From an uncultured Porphyromonadaceae bacterium (lineage in GTDB: Bacteria; Bacteroidota; Bacteroidia; Bacteroidales; Barnesiellaceae_A), in contig UPZG01000001.1 of NCBI GenBank assembly GCA_900538705.1, positions 434,001 to 498,000 on the forward strand: DNA of 64,000 nucleotides, read 5' to 3'. This document shows, piece by piece, positions 1-7,430 of this stretch. Below the pieces are notes generated by a model, which saw only the letters and a list, made by a program, of their open reading frames with translations, searched no databases and had not been told where the DNA came from. A program made the position numbers and the translations under genes. Position 1 is the first letter of the stretch. Every line of letters starts with the position of its first letter.

Positions 1-1160
1 CCACCTACTACCATTTGGTATCGAGCTATGCGTCCTACAGCATTGATGAGTGTAATGAGGCTTTGCGAGAAGGAGTCGATAAGCGCATTGATGAGTATAA
101 GCTGTGTAAATATTACCGTGTAGCGCGGAATTTCTACTTTATAAAGCCATACGTCGAGTATACTCTGTGTCTCGCATACAATAGGTACTACAAAGAGAAG
201 TACCAGGAAGCCTGCAATACGCGACCCTTTGAATACCAATGGGTAAAGCTGCTTGTAGTCTTTCTGTGCATATAGCTTGATGATTTGTGGATTGACGGCT
301 GTAGTAAAACTTGTTATAAATGCTGTTACGGCTTGGTTTACTTGATTGGCAATGCCTTGTGCTGCGTTTACTGCTACACCGTAGAAGATGTTGATGATGA
401 TGTTAACACCTTGTACCTTGGCGATGTAGGCACAACTACCAAAGATATTCCAGGCCGAGAACGAAAACATTTCGCGCAGCAACTTACGGTCGAAACAGAA
501 CCGATATCGGCATTCGGCAAAACGGCGGCTGCAGTATATCACATAAGCACTACGTGTGACGATGGCGACACCTGTGAGCAGCAGCATGTATAATATGAGC
601 TTGTCGAAGGGGATAATCATCAGCAAAAACACGGCCGACAGTTTGCATAGCTCTTCAAACATGCCCAACATGGCATACGCTTTGAAGTGCTCGTGAGCAA
701 TGATAGCGGCCTGGAAAGGGCTGCCCACAATGTTGATGAGAAAGATGAGCAGCGTAAGTTGGTATACCCATAGTGCTACCTCTTCGCGTCCGGCCGGAAT
801 ATTCAATTGGGTTGCTACAAACCATAGTCCTACACTCTCGCCTAAGATAATAATCAAAATAGAGATGCCAAACAATATGTTGAACGACGTGGCAAATACG
901 CGTCGCAGCCGCTCGGAATTTCGCGCTCCTATTTCGTAATTTAGAAATCGTTGTATGGCTAGTGTTACACCCGAGTTGAACAGACTGAAAACGGCTACGA
1001 AACTACCTACGACATTATATGTGCCGTAATCATCTACTCCCAATACCCGTAATAGTTCGCGACTTGTGTAGAAGGCTATCACCATTGTCACAAACATACG
1101 AAGGTAGAGCATCAGAGAGTTGCGAGCTATCCGTTTTCCACTGTACGTCGTCTCGTCCAT
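1..1160 (-). CDS. Polysaccharide flippase (Wzx/MATE-like), 3' end cut by window edge
   Basis: The reverse strand is open from the ATG at 1160 to the window edge, about 386 codons, so the C-terminus is missing. The protein begins MDETTYSGKRIARNSLMLYL and is a chain of hydrophobic segments separated by short basic loops, with the order and spacing of lipopolysaccharide/polysaccharide flippases (YLRMFVTMVIAFYTSRELLR, then GVDDYGTYNVVGSF). The GVDDYG..N.V motif after the first helix is typical of O-antigen flippases in Bacteroidales. Expected role: moving undecaprenyl-linked glycan units across the inner membrane. A strong promoter lies directly before the start, leaving almost no 5' leader. Family assignment is confident; the substrate is unknown. 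Confidence 0.85.
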   Translation of the reverse strand, partial: MDETTYSGKRIARNSLMLYLRMFVTMVIAFYTSRELLRVLGVDDYGTYNVVGSFVAVFSLFNSGVTLAIQRFLNYEIGARNSERLRRVFATSFNILFGISILIIILGESVGLWFVATQLNIPAGREEVALWVYQLTLLIFLINIVGSPFQAAIIAHEHFKAYAMLGMFEELCKLSAVFLLMIIPFDKLILYMLLLTGVAIVTRSAYVIYCSRRFAECRYRFCFDRKLLREMFSFSAWNIFGSCAYIAKVQGVNIIINIFYGVAVNAAQGIANQVNQAVTAFITSFTTAVNPQIIKLYAQKDYKQLYPLVFKGSRIAGFLVLLFVVPIVCETQSILDVWLYKVEIPRYTVIFTQLILINALIDSFSQSLITLINAVGRIARYQMVVG

Positions 1161-1167
1161 TATGTTG

Positions 1168-1199
1168 CAAAGATACGCAAAGGTGAGTGCAGAGCCAAA
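1168..1199 (-). promoter_or_regulatory. Bacteroidota-type promoter of the flippase gene
   Basis: On the reverse strand TTTG (1196-1199), a 20-bp spacer, then TATCTTTG (1168-1175) match the Bacteroidota housekeeping sigma consensus. The -7 box ends only 8 bp before the ATG, so the mRNA should be leaderless or nearly so. Confidence 0.75.
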
Positions 1200-1406
1200 C
1201 GAAAACGGAGTTTTCAGATTGGACGTTGTGGAGGGCAGCCTATCTTATCGAAAGATAGCGCCGAGACAGACGAAAATGGTGTTTCTGATTTAGACTTTGT
1301 CGAATAGCATCGTAATTTATCGCGAAAGGGAGTAAAAAATTGGAGTCTGCTCTTTTTCTATAATCTTTGTTATTTGCAATACGAGAAGAGTCTTATATAA
1401 AAAGTA

Positions 1407-1435
1407 AGGATGTAAAGCTGTAAACTTTACATCCT
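1407..1435 (-). terminator. Intrinsic terminator of tRNA-Leu
   Basis: An 11-bp perfect stem (AGGATGTAAAG / CTTTACATCCT) with a 7-nt loop lies just downstream of the tRNA on the reverse strand and is followed by TACTTTTTATA. Confidence 0.8.
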
Positions 1436-1445
1436 CTATTATTTG

Positions 1446-1527
1446 TGCGGATGACGGGACTCGAACCCACACGTCGCAAGACACCAGATCCTAAGTCTGG
1501 CGCGGCTACCAATTACGCCACATCCGC
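1446..1527 (-). tRNA. tRNA-Leu (anticodon TAG)
   Basis: Reverse strand folds as a class II tRNA: acceptor GCGGATG pairs with CATCCGC, anticodon stem CCAGA/TCTGG around the loop CTTAGGA (anticodon TAG, reads CUA/CUN), a variable arm, and a T arm with GGTTCGAGTCC. The CCA end is not encoded. A terminator follows at 1407-1435. Confidence 0.95.
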
Positions 1528-1853
1528 TTAATGCGCTGCAAAGTTATAAAAAGTTTGCGAATATACAAATGCCGATGCTTAGACAATATGTTATAACTTT
1601 ATTGGTGTGAACATATATCTTGGTATATGTGGCATTGTTGATGCTTATTGACTTGGTAAATAGAGTTTTCTATATAGAAAGTATATGTTGCTGTATGGGA
1701 AGTATTGTTGATTCCTTTTGGGGAATATGTTTTGCGTGTGAAATGGTAATTATGTACAGATGAAAAATAAAAATGATATATTTGTGGTAATTCTCTTGTA
1801 AAAGATAAGAAATTGGCGTAGATTTGGGAAATAAATCATATAACAAACGTATT
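1528..1853. other. Intergenic, AT-rich
   Basis: No gene seen. On the + strand TATATTTG at 1777-1784 is a good -7 box for the downstream symporter gene; no convincing -33 partner was found. Confidence 0.5.
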
Positions 1854-3176
1854 ATGACATCACATCATGCGGGTAACCGCGACTCGTTTGCATCATCTTT
1901 TGGCGTGCTCATGGCGTTGGTAGGTTCTGCAATAGGCCTGGGCAATTTGTGGAGGTTCCCTTATTTGGCGGGTGTAAACGGTGGCGCAGCTTTTATTATT
2001 ATCTATGTAGCTTTTGTTTTTATCATTTGTTTACCTATCATGCTGGCCGAGTTTGTGGTGGGGCGTCGGAGTCATGCCAATACATATGGTGCTTTTGCCG
2101 TGCTTGCTCCCGGTAGTAAGTGGCCTATGATAGGTATTATTACCGTTGCGGCAGCAAGTATCATATTGGCTTTTTATAGTGTGGTAGGAGGTTGGACTGC
2201 CGATTATCTGTTGCAAGCTCTCGCATTCAAGTTGCCCGATAGTGAAGGAACAATGGCGTTTTTTCAGAAGGTGACAGCTTCGCCTTTTCGACCGCAAATT
2301 TTTACCGTGCTGTTTCTTCTTCTCACGGCAGGAGTCCTTATGACAGGCATAAAGAATGGTATAGAGAAGTATTCCAAAATTCTTATGCCGTTGCTCTTTG
2401 TTGTAGTGATAGTCATAGCCATACGTTCTATGACATTGTCGGGAGCGGGAGAGGGGTTGAAGTTTCTTTTCAAGCCCGATTTTTCTAAGGTGACGGGTAC
2501 TACGGTATTGGAAGCCCTTGGACAGGCATTTTTCTCATCGAGTATAGGTATAGGTACTATACTGACTTATGCTTCGTATGTCAACAAGCAAGAAAATATC
2601 ATAGGTGCATCGTTTATGACATCGCTTGCAAATGTTGTCTTTGCTCTTATAGCCGGTGTCGCCATTATGCCGGCAGTCTTTGCTTTCGGGCTCTCTCCGG
2701 CCGAAGGCCCTGGTTTGGCCTTTACTACGTTACCGCAGGTATTCGATAAGTTACCAGGTGGTGAGCTTATAGCCATACTGTTCTTTTTCATGATGCTGGT
2801 GGCAGCTCTTACTTCCTCTATCTCGTTGCTCGAGGTGCCGGTAACCTATCTGACCGAAGAGTTTAAGCTTTCACGCAAAGTGGCAGTCGTGGTGGCTTTT
2901 GCAGTGTGCCTTGTCATGGCTCTGTTCTGTTCGTTATATGAAGTAGTCTTTAATTTCTGTGATGGTCTTACGGCCAACTACTTGATGCCTATCAGTGCGT
3001 TGCTTGTAGTTATTTTTGTGGGATGGCGTATGAAGAAGTCTGATGTTGAAGACGAATTATCCAACAGCTATTCATTGCCTTATCCTCGTTGGCTATACGA
3101 TATTATTTTCTATTTATTGCGTTTTTTGGCACCGGTGGTTATCGTAGTGGTGCTTCTGTACGGTTTGTTATCGTGA
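1854..3176 (+). CDS. Sodium-dependent symporter, NSS/SNF (SLC6-like) family
   Basis: This 440-residue integral membrane protein begins with the NSS signature: SFGVLMALVGSAIGLGNLWR then FPYLAGVNGGAAF within the first 55 residues, the unwound helix-1 region that binds Na+ and substrate in LeuT-type transporters. About 11-12 hydrophobic segments follow, as in bacterial family members of 440-460 residues. Expected role: Na+-driven uptake of an amino acid or related compound; the substrate cannot be read from sequence. The frame is open upstream to a TTG at 1824, but ATG 1854 fits the usual family N-terminus. It stands alone, and a bidirectional hairpin at 3235-3275 separates it from convergent efp. 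Confidence 0.92.
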   Translation: MTSHHAGNRDSFASSFGVLMALVGSAIGLGNLWRFPYLAGVNGGAAFIIIYVAFVFIICLPIMLAEFVVGRRSHANTYGAFAVLAPGSKWPMIGIITVAAASIILAFYSVVGGWTADYLLQALAFKLPDSEGTMAFFQKVTASPFRPQIFTVLFLLLTAGVLMTGIKNGIEKYSKILMPLLFVVVIVIAIRSMTLSGAGEGLKFLFKPDFSKVTGTTVLEALGQAFFSSSIGIGTILTYASYVNKQENIIGASFMTSLANVVFALIAGVAIMPAVFAFGLSPAEGPGLAFTTLPQVFDKLPGGELIAILFFFMMLVAALTSSISLLEVPVTYLTEEFKLSRKVAVVVAFAVCLVMALFCSLYEVVFNFCDGLTANYLMPISALLVVIFVGWRMKKSDVEDELSNSYSLPYPRWLYDIIFYLLRFLAPVVIVVVLLYGLLS

Positions 3177-3234
3177 AGTCGCATCCATGAGAGTATGCGT
3201 ATGTAGTTATACAACATGTCTTTTTATATAACTG

Positions 3235-3275
3235 GCGGGGCTGTGACAGATAATATATCTGTGTCACAGCCCCGC
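3235..3275. terminator. Bidirectional terminator between symporter and efp
   Basis: A long GC-rich stem, GCGGGGCTGTGAC (3235-3247) with GTCACAGCCCCGC (3263-3275), sits between two convergent genes. T-rich sequence is weak on both sides. Confidence 0.75.
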
Positions 3276-3297
3276 TAAATGGAAACAATGAAATAAG

Positions 3298-3864
3298 TTA
3301 TTCTTTTACACGCTCAATATAGTCGCCGGTGCGGGTATCTATACGAACCTTGTCACCTGTATTGATAAAGAGCGGAACACGTACTTCGGCACCGGTCTCT
3401 ACAGTAGCAGGTTTGAGTGTGTTGGTAGCGGTATCGCCTTTTATACCGGGTTCGGTATAGGTTACTTCAAGTACTACATTGGGGGGCATCTCGCAGGTGA
3501 GGATTGTATCGGTAGCAGCATGTACCATAGCCTCGCAAATGTCACCTTCTTTAAGGAAGCGAACACCTTCGATGCTCTCGCCCGGAATAGAAACTTGTTC
3601 GTAAGTCTCAGTGTGCATAAAGTTGTAACCCATATCGTCCTTGTAGAGGAACTGATAGGGGCGACGCTCAATACGTACTTCTTCAATCTTCACGCCCGAG
3701 TTCCAAGTTTTATCTATAATACGACCTGTAACGACGTTACGCAGTTTGGTACGTACGAAGGCCGGGCCTTTACCGGGTTTTACATGGAGAAATTCTACAA
3801 TAAAATAATAAGTGCCGTCAATATCGAGGCACATTCCGTTCTTAAAATCTGCCGTAGTAGCCAT
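3298..3864 (-). CDS. efp: Translation elongation factor P
   Basis: The 188-residue length and three-domain order match EF-P: KOW-like N-terminal domain (1-65), OB domain (about 70-127) and C-terminal OB domain. The tip loop of domain I reads HVKPGKGPAF, with Lys32 at the position that is modified in many EF-Ps or used unmodified in others. It enters the ribosomal E site and relieves stalling at polyproline. The C-terminal motif GDKVRIDTRTGDYIERV is a clear family signature. A -7-like TACCTTTG lies at 3930-3937 on the reverse strand. Confidence 0.97.
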   Translation of the reverse strand: MATTADFKNGMCLDIDGTYYFIVEFLHVKPGKGPAFVRTKLRNVVTGRIIDKTWNSGVKIEEVRIERRPYQFLYKDDMGYNFMHTETYEQVSIPGESIEGVRFLKEGDICEAMVHAATDTILTCEMPPNVVLEVTYTEPGIKGDTATNTLKPATVETGAEVRVPLFINTGDKVRIDTRTGDYIERVKE

Positions 3865-4289
3865 AAAATATAATTATATGTGTTATCTTCAAATGTGGGC
3901 GAAAGGCATTGCCTTGATGAAAAACCCTACAAAGGTAGGAATAATTTGTTACATGACGAACCCTTCATCGTGCTTTTTTGTGCGTATATGGTTAAACGCA
4001 AGGCGCTGAAATGCCTTTGACCTGGCTAAAGTGTGTTTATCGAGCAGGTGTGGTAGATAATGGCTCGATAGAGCCGTTGTGATTGTTTAATACTCTGATT
4101 CGTAGTTGTTTATGTGTTTCTTCGTCAGTATATTTGCATGTAAGTACTGTTATAGGCTCGTTCATACTTCAGCTGGGCTGCCACGTTGCACTGTGTGATA
4201 TTATAAAACGCGCGTATACAAACCGTTGCCTATATTTGTAGAATATAGGATGCGGTTCGGCCGAGAACAACTTAAAAACTACGTTTTTG
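3865..4289. other. Intergenic between divergent efp and rpmH
   Basis: No gene seen. It holds the presumed efp promoter (reverse TACCTTTG, 3930-3937) and a + strand TATATTTG at 4231-4238, which would be the most distal of three -7 boxes aimed at rpmH. A hairpin pairing GCCGAG with CTCGGC (about 4260-4300), with an inner AAAAAC/GTTTTT stem, lies between that box and the next promoter. Confidence 0.4.
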
Positions 4290-4321
4290 TTTGCCTCGGC
4301 TCTTACCTTTCACTATATTTG
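4290..4321 (+). promoter_or_regulatory. Distal promoter toward rpmH
   Basis: TTTG (4290-4293), a 20-bp spacer, then TATATTTG (4314-4321): a full match to the Bacteroidota consensus, about 150 bp before rpmH. Confidence 0.6.
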
Positions 4322-4395
4322 TACTGCTTGGCGATTTTAGCTTGTCATGAATGGCGTATGAGAGGAAACAAGTTTTGAAAAAGAGCAGTGATATA

Positions 4396-4427
4396 TTTGC
4401 GGGATTGAAAAAAAGTCGCTAATTTTG
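4396..4427 (+). promoter_or_regulatory. Proximal promoter of rpmH
   Basis: TTTG (4396-4399), a 20-bp spacer, then TAATTTTG (4420-4427), 43 bp before the rpmH start. Confidence 0.7.
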
Positions 4428-4470
4428 CACTCCGATAATTGAAAGAATAATAACATAAAATATTAAGGCA

Positions 4471-4626
4471 ATGAAAAGAACATTCCAACCTTCCAACAGA
4501 AAGAAAGTCAACAAGCATGGCTTCCGTTTGAGAATGTCAACTGCCAATGGTCGTCGAGTGCTCGCAAGCCGTCGTGCCAAAGGTCGTAAGGTTCTCACCG
4601 TATCGGATGAATTATACAAGAAATAA
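4471..4626 (+). CDS. rpmH: 50S ribosomal protein L34
   Basis: A 51-residue, strongly basic protein, MKRTFQPSNRKKVNKHGFRL onward, with the family core MSTANGRRVLASRRAKGRK. This is the complete L34 signature. The C-terminal VLTVSDELYKK extension is longer than the 44-47 residues common elsewhere but usual in this phylum. It is preceded by tandem promoters and closed by a terminator at 4657-4685, so it is expressed alone rather than with rnpA. Confidence 0.98.
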   Translation: MKRTFQPSNRKKVNKHGFRLRMSTANGRRVLASRRAKGRKVLTVSDELYKK

Positions 4627-4656
4627 TCCACTGATTATTGTTCGATACTTATAAGT

Positions 4657-4685
4657 AAGACCGCCCAATGAGGCGGCCTTCTTGT
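4657..4685 (+). terminator. Terminator of rpmH
   Basis: AAGACCGCC pairs with GGCGGCCTT (G-T allowed) around CAATGA, followed by CTTGTTTTTA. Confidence 0.85.
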
Positions 4686-4880
4686 TTTTATATCTACTGT
4701 TTGGTAGTAGGAGGCCGGAAATGTAGATGCGTGGGTATGCCATTTGTCGCTTTTACGGTGTGTGGCTTGTATTCCCGTGCCGAGGATGTTTGGGAGTCGT
4801 GTCGTTGATAATTGATTTGTGGCGTATAGTTTAGAGGGACACGGTATGGTTTGGTAAAAATATGGGAGAATATTATACAG
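4686..4880. other. Intergenic
   Basis: Nothing recognisable between the rpmH terminator and the phosphatase terminator. Confidence 0.4.
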
Positions 4881-4917
4881 AAAGAGGATACATGCTCACC
4901 GTGGATGTATCCTCTTT
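4881..4917 (-). terminator. Terminator of the alkaline phosphatase gene
   Basis: A 13-bp perfect stem (AAAGAGGATACAT / ATGTATCCTCTTT) with an 11-nt loop. Read on the reverse strand it lies 50 bp past the phosphatase stop and ends in CTTTCTG. Confidence 0.8.
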
Positions 4918-4967
4918 ACTCTATGTTTTGTCATGAATTACAATAAAATTGGACAAGCCTGCAGCTG

Positions 4968-6383
4968 TTATTGCAAACGGCACAGTTGGCTGATGATGCG
5001 CGACAGGTCGGTATTGTCTAACCATCCGGCAGTTGCGAAATGGTCGGCTCCTGCTCCTATGGCAAAGAATGGTACGGCGTTGCCGGTATGCGAATATGTA
5101 GTCCAGCCAATGCCAATCTTGGTAGAGAGTAACTTGTAGACAGCAGTTGTAAAGCCGTCGAAGTCGGCATATAGAGTATGTTCCTTGCCTGTTGTTTTGT
5201 CTATGACAGATTTTTGGAATACAGTCATCAGTGTGCCTTTTTCGCCGGCAGAGAGTGGAATAATGCTACCCAAGCCCAAACGTTTGTTTATAAAACGCTC
5301 AGCATTTTCCCATGTGAGATTGTTAGGATCGTTGTTGATACTTTTGCAGAACTCGTTCCAGAATGCATTTTTCGACACAGATACGTGTTGTATGTAGTCC
5401 ATATGCTGTTTGTAAGAACTCTCTTTTACTCCCAAGCCTAAGCCGCCGGTTTCGTGGTCGGCAGTAACGATAATAAGTGTCTCTTTGGGATGTTGACGGT
5501 AAAATTCGTATGCAACCCTTATGGCTGTGTCAAATTCTTTGGTTTCGCGAATGACGCCGGCTGCATCGTTGGCGTGTGCAAGGTGGTCAATTCCACCTCC
5601 TTCGGCCATGATGAAAAAGCCTTTCCGGTAGTTTTTGTAAAGGTGCTCGATGGCTGCACTTACCATATTAGGCAGTGTCATGTCGTTGCTGCAGCCGTCT
5701 ATGGCATAGCCTATAGTATTTTCGCTTACTGTATCAGCATCGAGCCACAAGATGCGGTCGGCATGTGCGGCTGTTGCATCTTCATAACCTTGTTTGCCCC
5801 GTACAATGGTATATCCGGCATTTTGATACTCTGTAAATACATTGCCGGGTGTACCTGCTTTTGTTCCGTAAGGGTCACGGAAATATGCACCGGCAAGGAA
5901 GTCGAAGCCCGAACAGGCTCCTTGGAGTGCTATCTCGTAATAGTCACCTCGGTTGGGGCGAGAGGCGTAGAAGGCTGCGGGAGTGGCGTCGTTGAGGCAT
6001 ACACTGCTCATGATACCTACTCCGCGTCCGGCTTGCTTCATCCGTTTGGCAACCGATGTAAGTGCAACAGTGTCGGCGTCCATACCCAGCATGCTGTTGC
6101 GCGTTTTTTTACTGCATGCAAGAGCTGTGCCTGCTGCTGCCGAGTCGGTCATGTCATCGTCGTAAGAAAAAGTCGTGACAATGCTTGCTATCGGGAAGTC
6201 ATAAAAGTGTTGTAGGTTGCCCTCGGGGTCGGAGGTGTCTTTGTAATACGTACGTAGCGATTGTACATGCCCTATGCCCATGCCGTCGCCAATGAAAAAG
6301 AATACATACTTGGGAGCGGCAGCCATGCCAGAACCCCATAAAAGAGTTGTAAATAAAAGAATGACAAACCAAATCTTTTTCAT
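4968..6383 (-). CDS. phoA: Exported alkaline phosphatase
   Basis: This 471-residue protein hydrolyses phosphomonoesters outside the inner membrane. It starts with a signal peptide (MKKIWFVILLFTTLLWGSGM, cleavage near AAA). Metal and catalytic motifs of the family are in order: FIGDGMG (Asp33), TDSAAAGTALA with nucleophile Ser81, AEGGGIDHLAHAND with two His ligands, and TADHETGGLGLG near the C-terminus. The start at 6383 was chosen over the longer frame (6413) because the signal peptide begins there. A -7 box TATCTTTG lies at 6419-6426. No Pho box could be assessed. Confidence 0.93.
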   Translation of the reverse strand: MKKIWFVILLFTTLLWGSGMAAAPKYVFFFIGDGMGIGHVQSLRTYYKDTSDPEGNLQHFYDFPIASIVTTFSYDDDMTDSAAAGTALACSKKTRNSMLGMDADTVALTSVAKRMKQAGRGVGIMSSVCLNDATPAAFYASRPNRGDYYEIALQGACSGFDFLAGAYFRDPYGTKAGTPGNVFTEYQNAGYTIVRGKQGYEDATAAHADRILWLDADTVSENTIGYAIDGCSNDMTLPNMVSAAIEHLYKNYRKGFFIMAEGGGIDHLAHANDAAGVIRETKEFDTAIRVAYEFYRQHPKETLIIVTADHETGGLGLGVKESSYKQHMDYIQHVSVSKNAFWNEFCKSINNDPNNLTWENAERFINKRLGLGSIIPLSAGEKGTLMTVFQKSVIDKTTGKEHTLYADFDGFTTAVYKLLSTKIGIGWTTYSHTGNAVPFFAIGAGADHFATAGWLDNTDLSRIISQLCRLQ

Positions 6384-6525
6384 AAAATCTATATTGCTAT
6401 TGGTTGATTTCAATGTTACAAAGATAATTTATTTTTGATATAACCAACGCGCGAAATTTATATTGTGAAAAGTTTAATTGTGTCTTACAGATATGTTGTG
6501 GAATCAGTGTAAGTTGATAAAAAAG

Positions 6526-6555
6526 GCGAAGGAGTGTGTGCTGTCACTCCTTCGC
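6526..6555 (-). terminator. Terminator of the small exported protein gene
   Basis: An 11-bp perfect stem (GCGAAGGAGTG / CACTCCTTCGC), 8-nt loop, followed on the reverse strand by CTTTTTTATC. A second small hairpin (GCATCG / CGATGC) lies beside it at about 6558-6573. Confidence 0.85.
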
Positions 6556-6660
6556 ATGGCATCGTCGCGATGCGCCCCTGCCCTTATGGGACTAGACACA
6601 GAGGCAGTATTTATATAACTTTTTGCCTCTTAAGGAAATCACGTATTTGCTAATTATAAT

Positions 6661-7044
6661 TTATAGGTAGAGATACGCTATACTCTCGTATTCGTCACCT
6701 GTAATGTGTATTGTATAGGTCATATCGGTTGGTGGAAGCATTATGTCGCAGCCTCTTTCAAGATCGGTAAAATGGTAGTGCCCATATATTTCCTTACCAC
6801 CTTCGCCCGTAACGCTGACAAAAATTCTTCCGATATTTTCGTTGAAGTCCATCTCTATAATGCGTTCGGCTGCATAGTAGGTAATATCTATTTCTTCTTC
6901 CTGTGCCGGAACTCTCTGTTGTCTACGTAGGATGATAATGTGTATTCTACGGATGGGGTCCTCGGTTTTGTCATTGTCGTCACTTACGGCAGTGATAGGA
7001 ATCAGTAAGAACAGAGTGATAAAAGATAACAGTAGTTTTTTCAT
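6661..7044 (-). CDS. Small exported protein, DUF3244-like
   Basis: A 127-residue protein with a clear signal peptide (MKKLLLSFITLFLLIPITAV) and a short beta-rich domain. The pattern GRIFVSVTGEGGKEIYGHYH, then LPPTDMTYTIHITGDEYESI, looks like the small DUF3244 beta-sandwich proteins that Bacteroidales export in large numbers; function unknown. The start was set at the signal peptide Met rather than the longer frame at 7104. TATTTTTG at 7077-7084 (reverse) could be its -7 box. The terminator at 6526-6555 closes it as a single-gene unit. Confidence 0.65.
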   Translation of the reverse strand: MKKLLLSFITLFLLIPITAVSDDNDKTEDPIRRIHIIILRRQQRVPAQEEEIDITYYAAERIIEMDFNENIGRIFVSVTGEGGKEIYGHYHFTDLERGCDIMLPPTDMTYTIHITGDEYESIAYLYL

Positions 7045-7376
7045 GTCTGTAGATTTTATGGTTAATAATGTTGTTGCAAAAATACGGCAAAAAAAATCTG
7101 ACATGTTTTTACCTGTAAAAAAGTTGATATTATCAAATATTTGGCTAATTATTTGGCAATCATTAATTTATTTACTGTGTGATATTATCACTCATTCGGT
7201 AGATATAGGGCTCAGTGTAATTATTTGAAAATCAATGTATTGAAGTTTCTCTGTAGATATAATATTTTGAGATGTACAAGATTTTGATTTTCAGTTTCTT
7301 ATAAAAGAAACTTCTTACATGGTATTATCTTTTATTTTTTATTTGGGTGTTGTGTCTGATAGTCGTGGTAAGCATG
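7045..7376. other. Intergenic with a 13-bp palindrome
   Basis: AT-rich. GTGATATTATCAC at 7179-7191 is a perfect palindrome that could be a regulator site; nothing else supports this. No gene seen. Confidence 0.3.
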
Positions 7377-7409
7377 TTTGGTGTTCTAACCCCATTTACA
7401 TTATCTTTG
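7377..7409 (+). promoter_or_regulatory. Promoter of ygiQ
   Basis: TTTG (7377-7380), a 21-bp spacer, then TATCTTTG (7402-7409), 22 bp before ATG 7431. This promoter position also argues against the longer reading frame from 7347. Confidence 0.75.
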
Positions 7410-7430
7410 TATGGCAAAATAACAAAGGAT

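Noticed and set aside
1200..1310. Imperfect tandem similarity (TTTTCAGATTGGAC and TTTCTGATTTAGAC) with a CTATCTT/AAGATAG hairpin
   Set aside because: Too short and degenerate to call a repeat or RNA.
5454..6215. A 253-codon open frame on the + strand opposite the alkaline phosphatase
   Set aside because: Cys-rich, without family features, and wholly antisense to a gene with full catalytic motifs.
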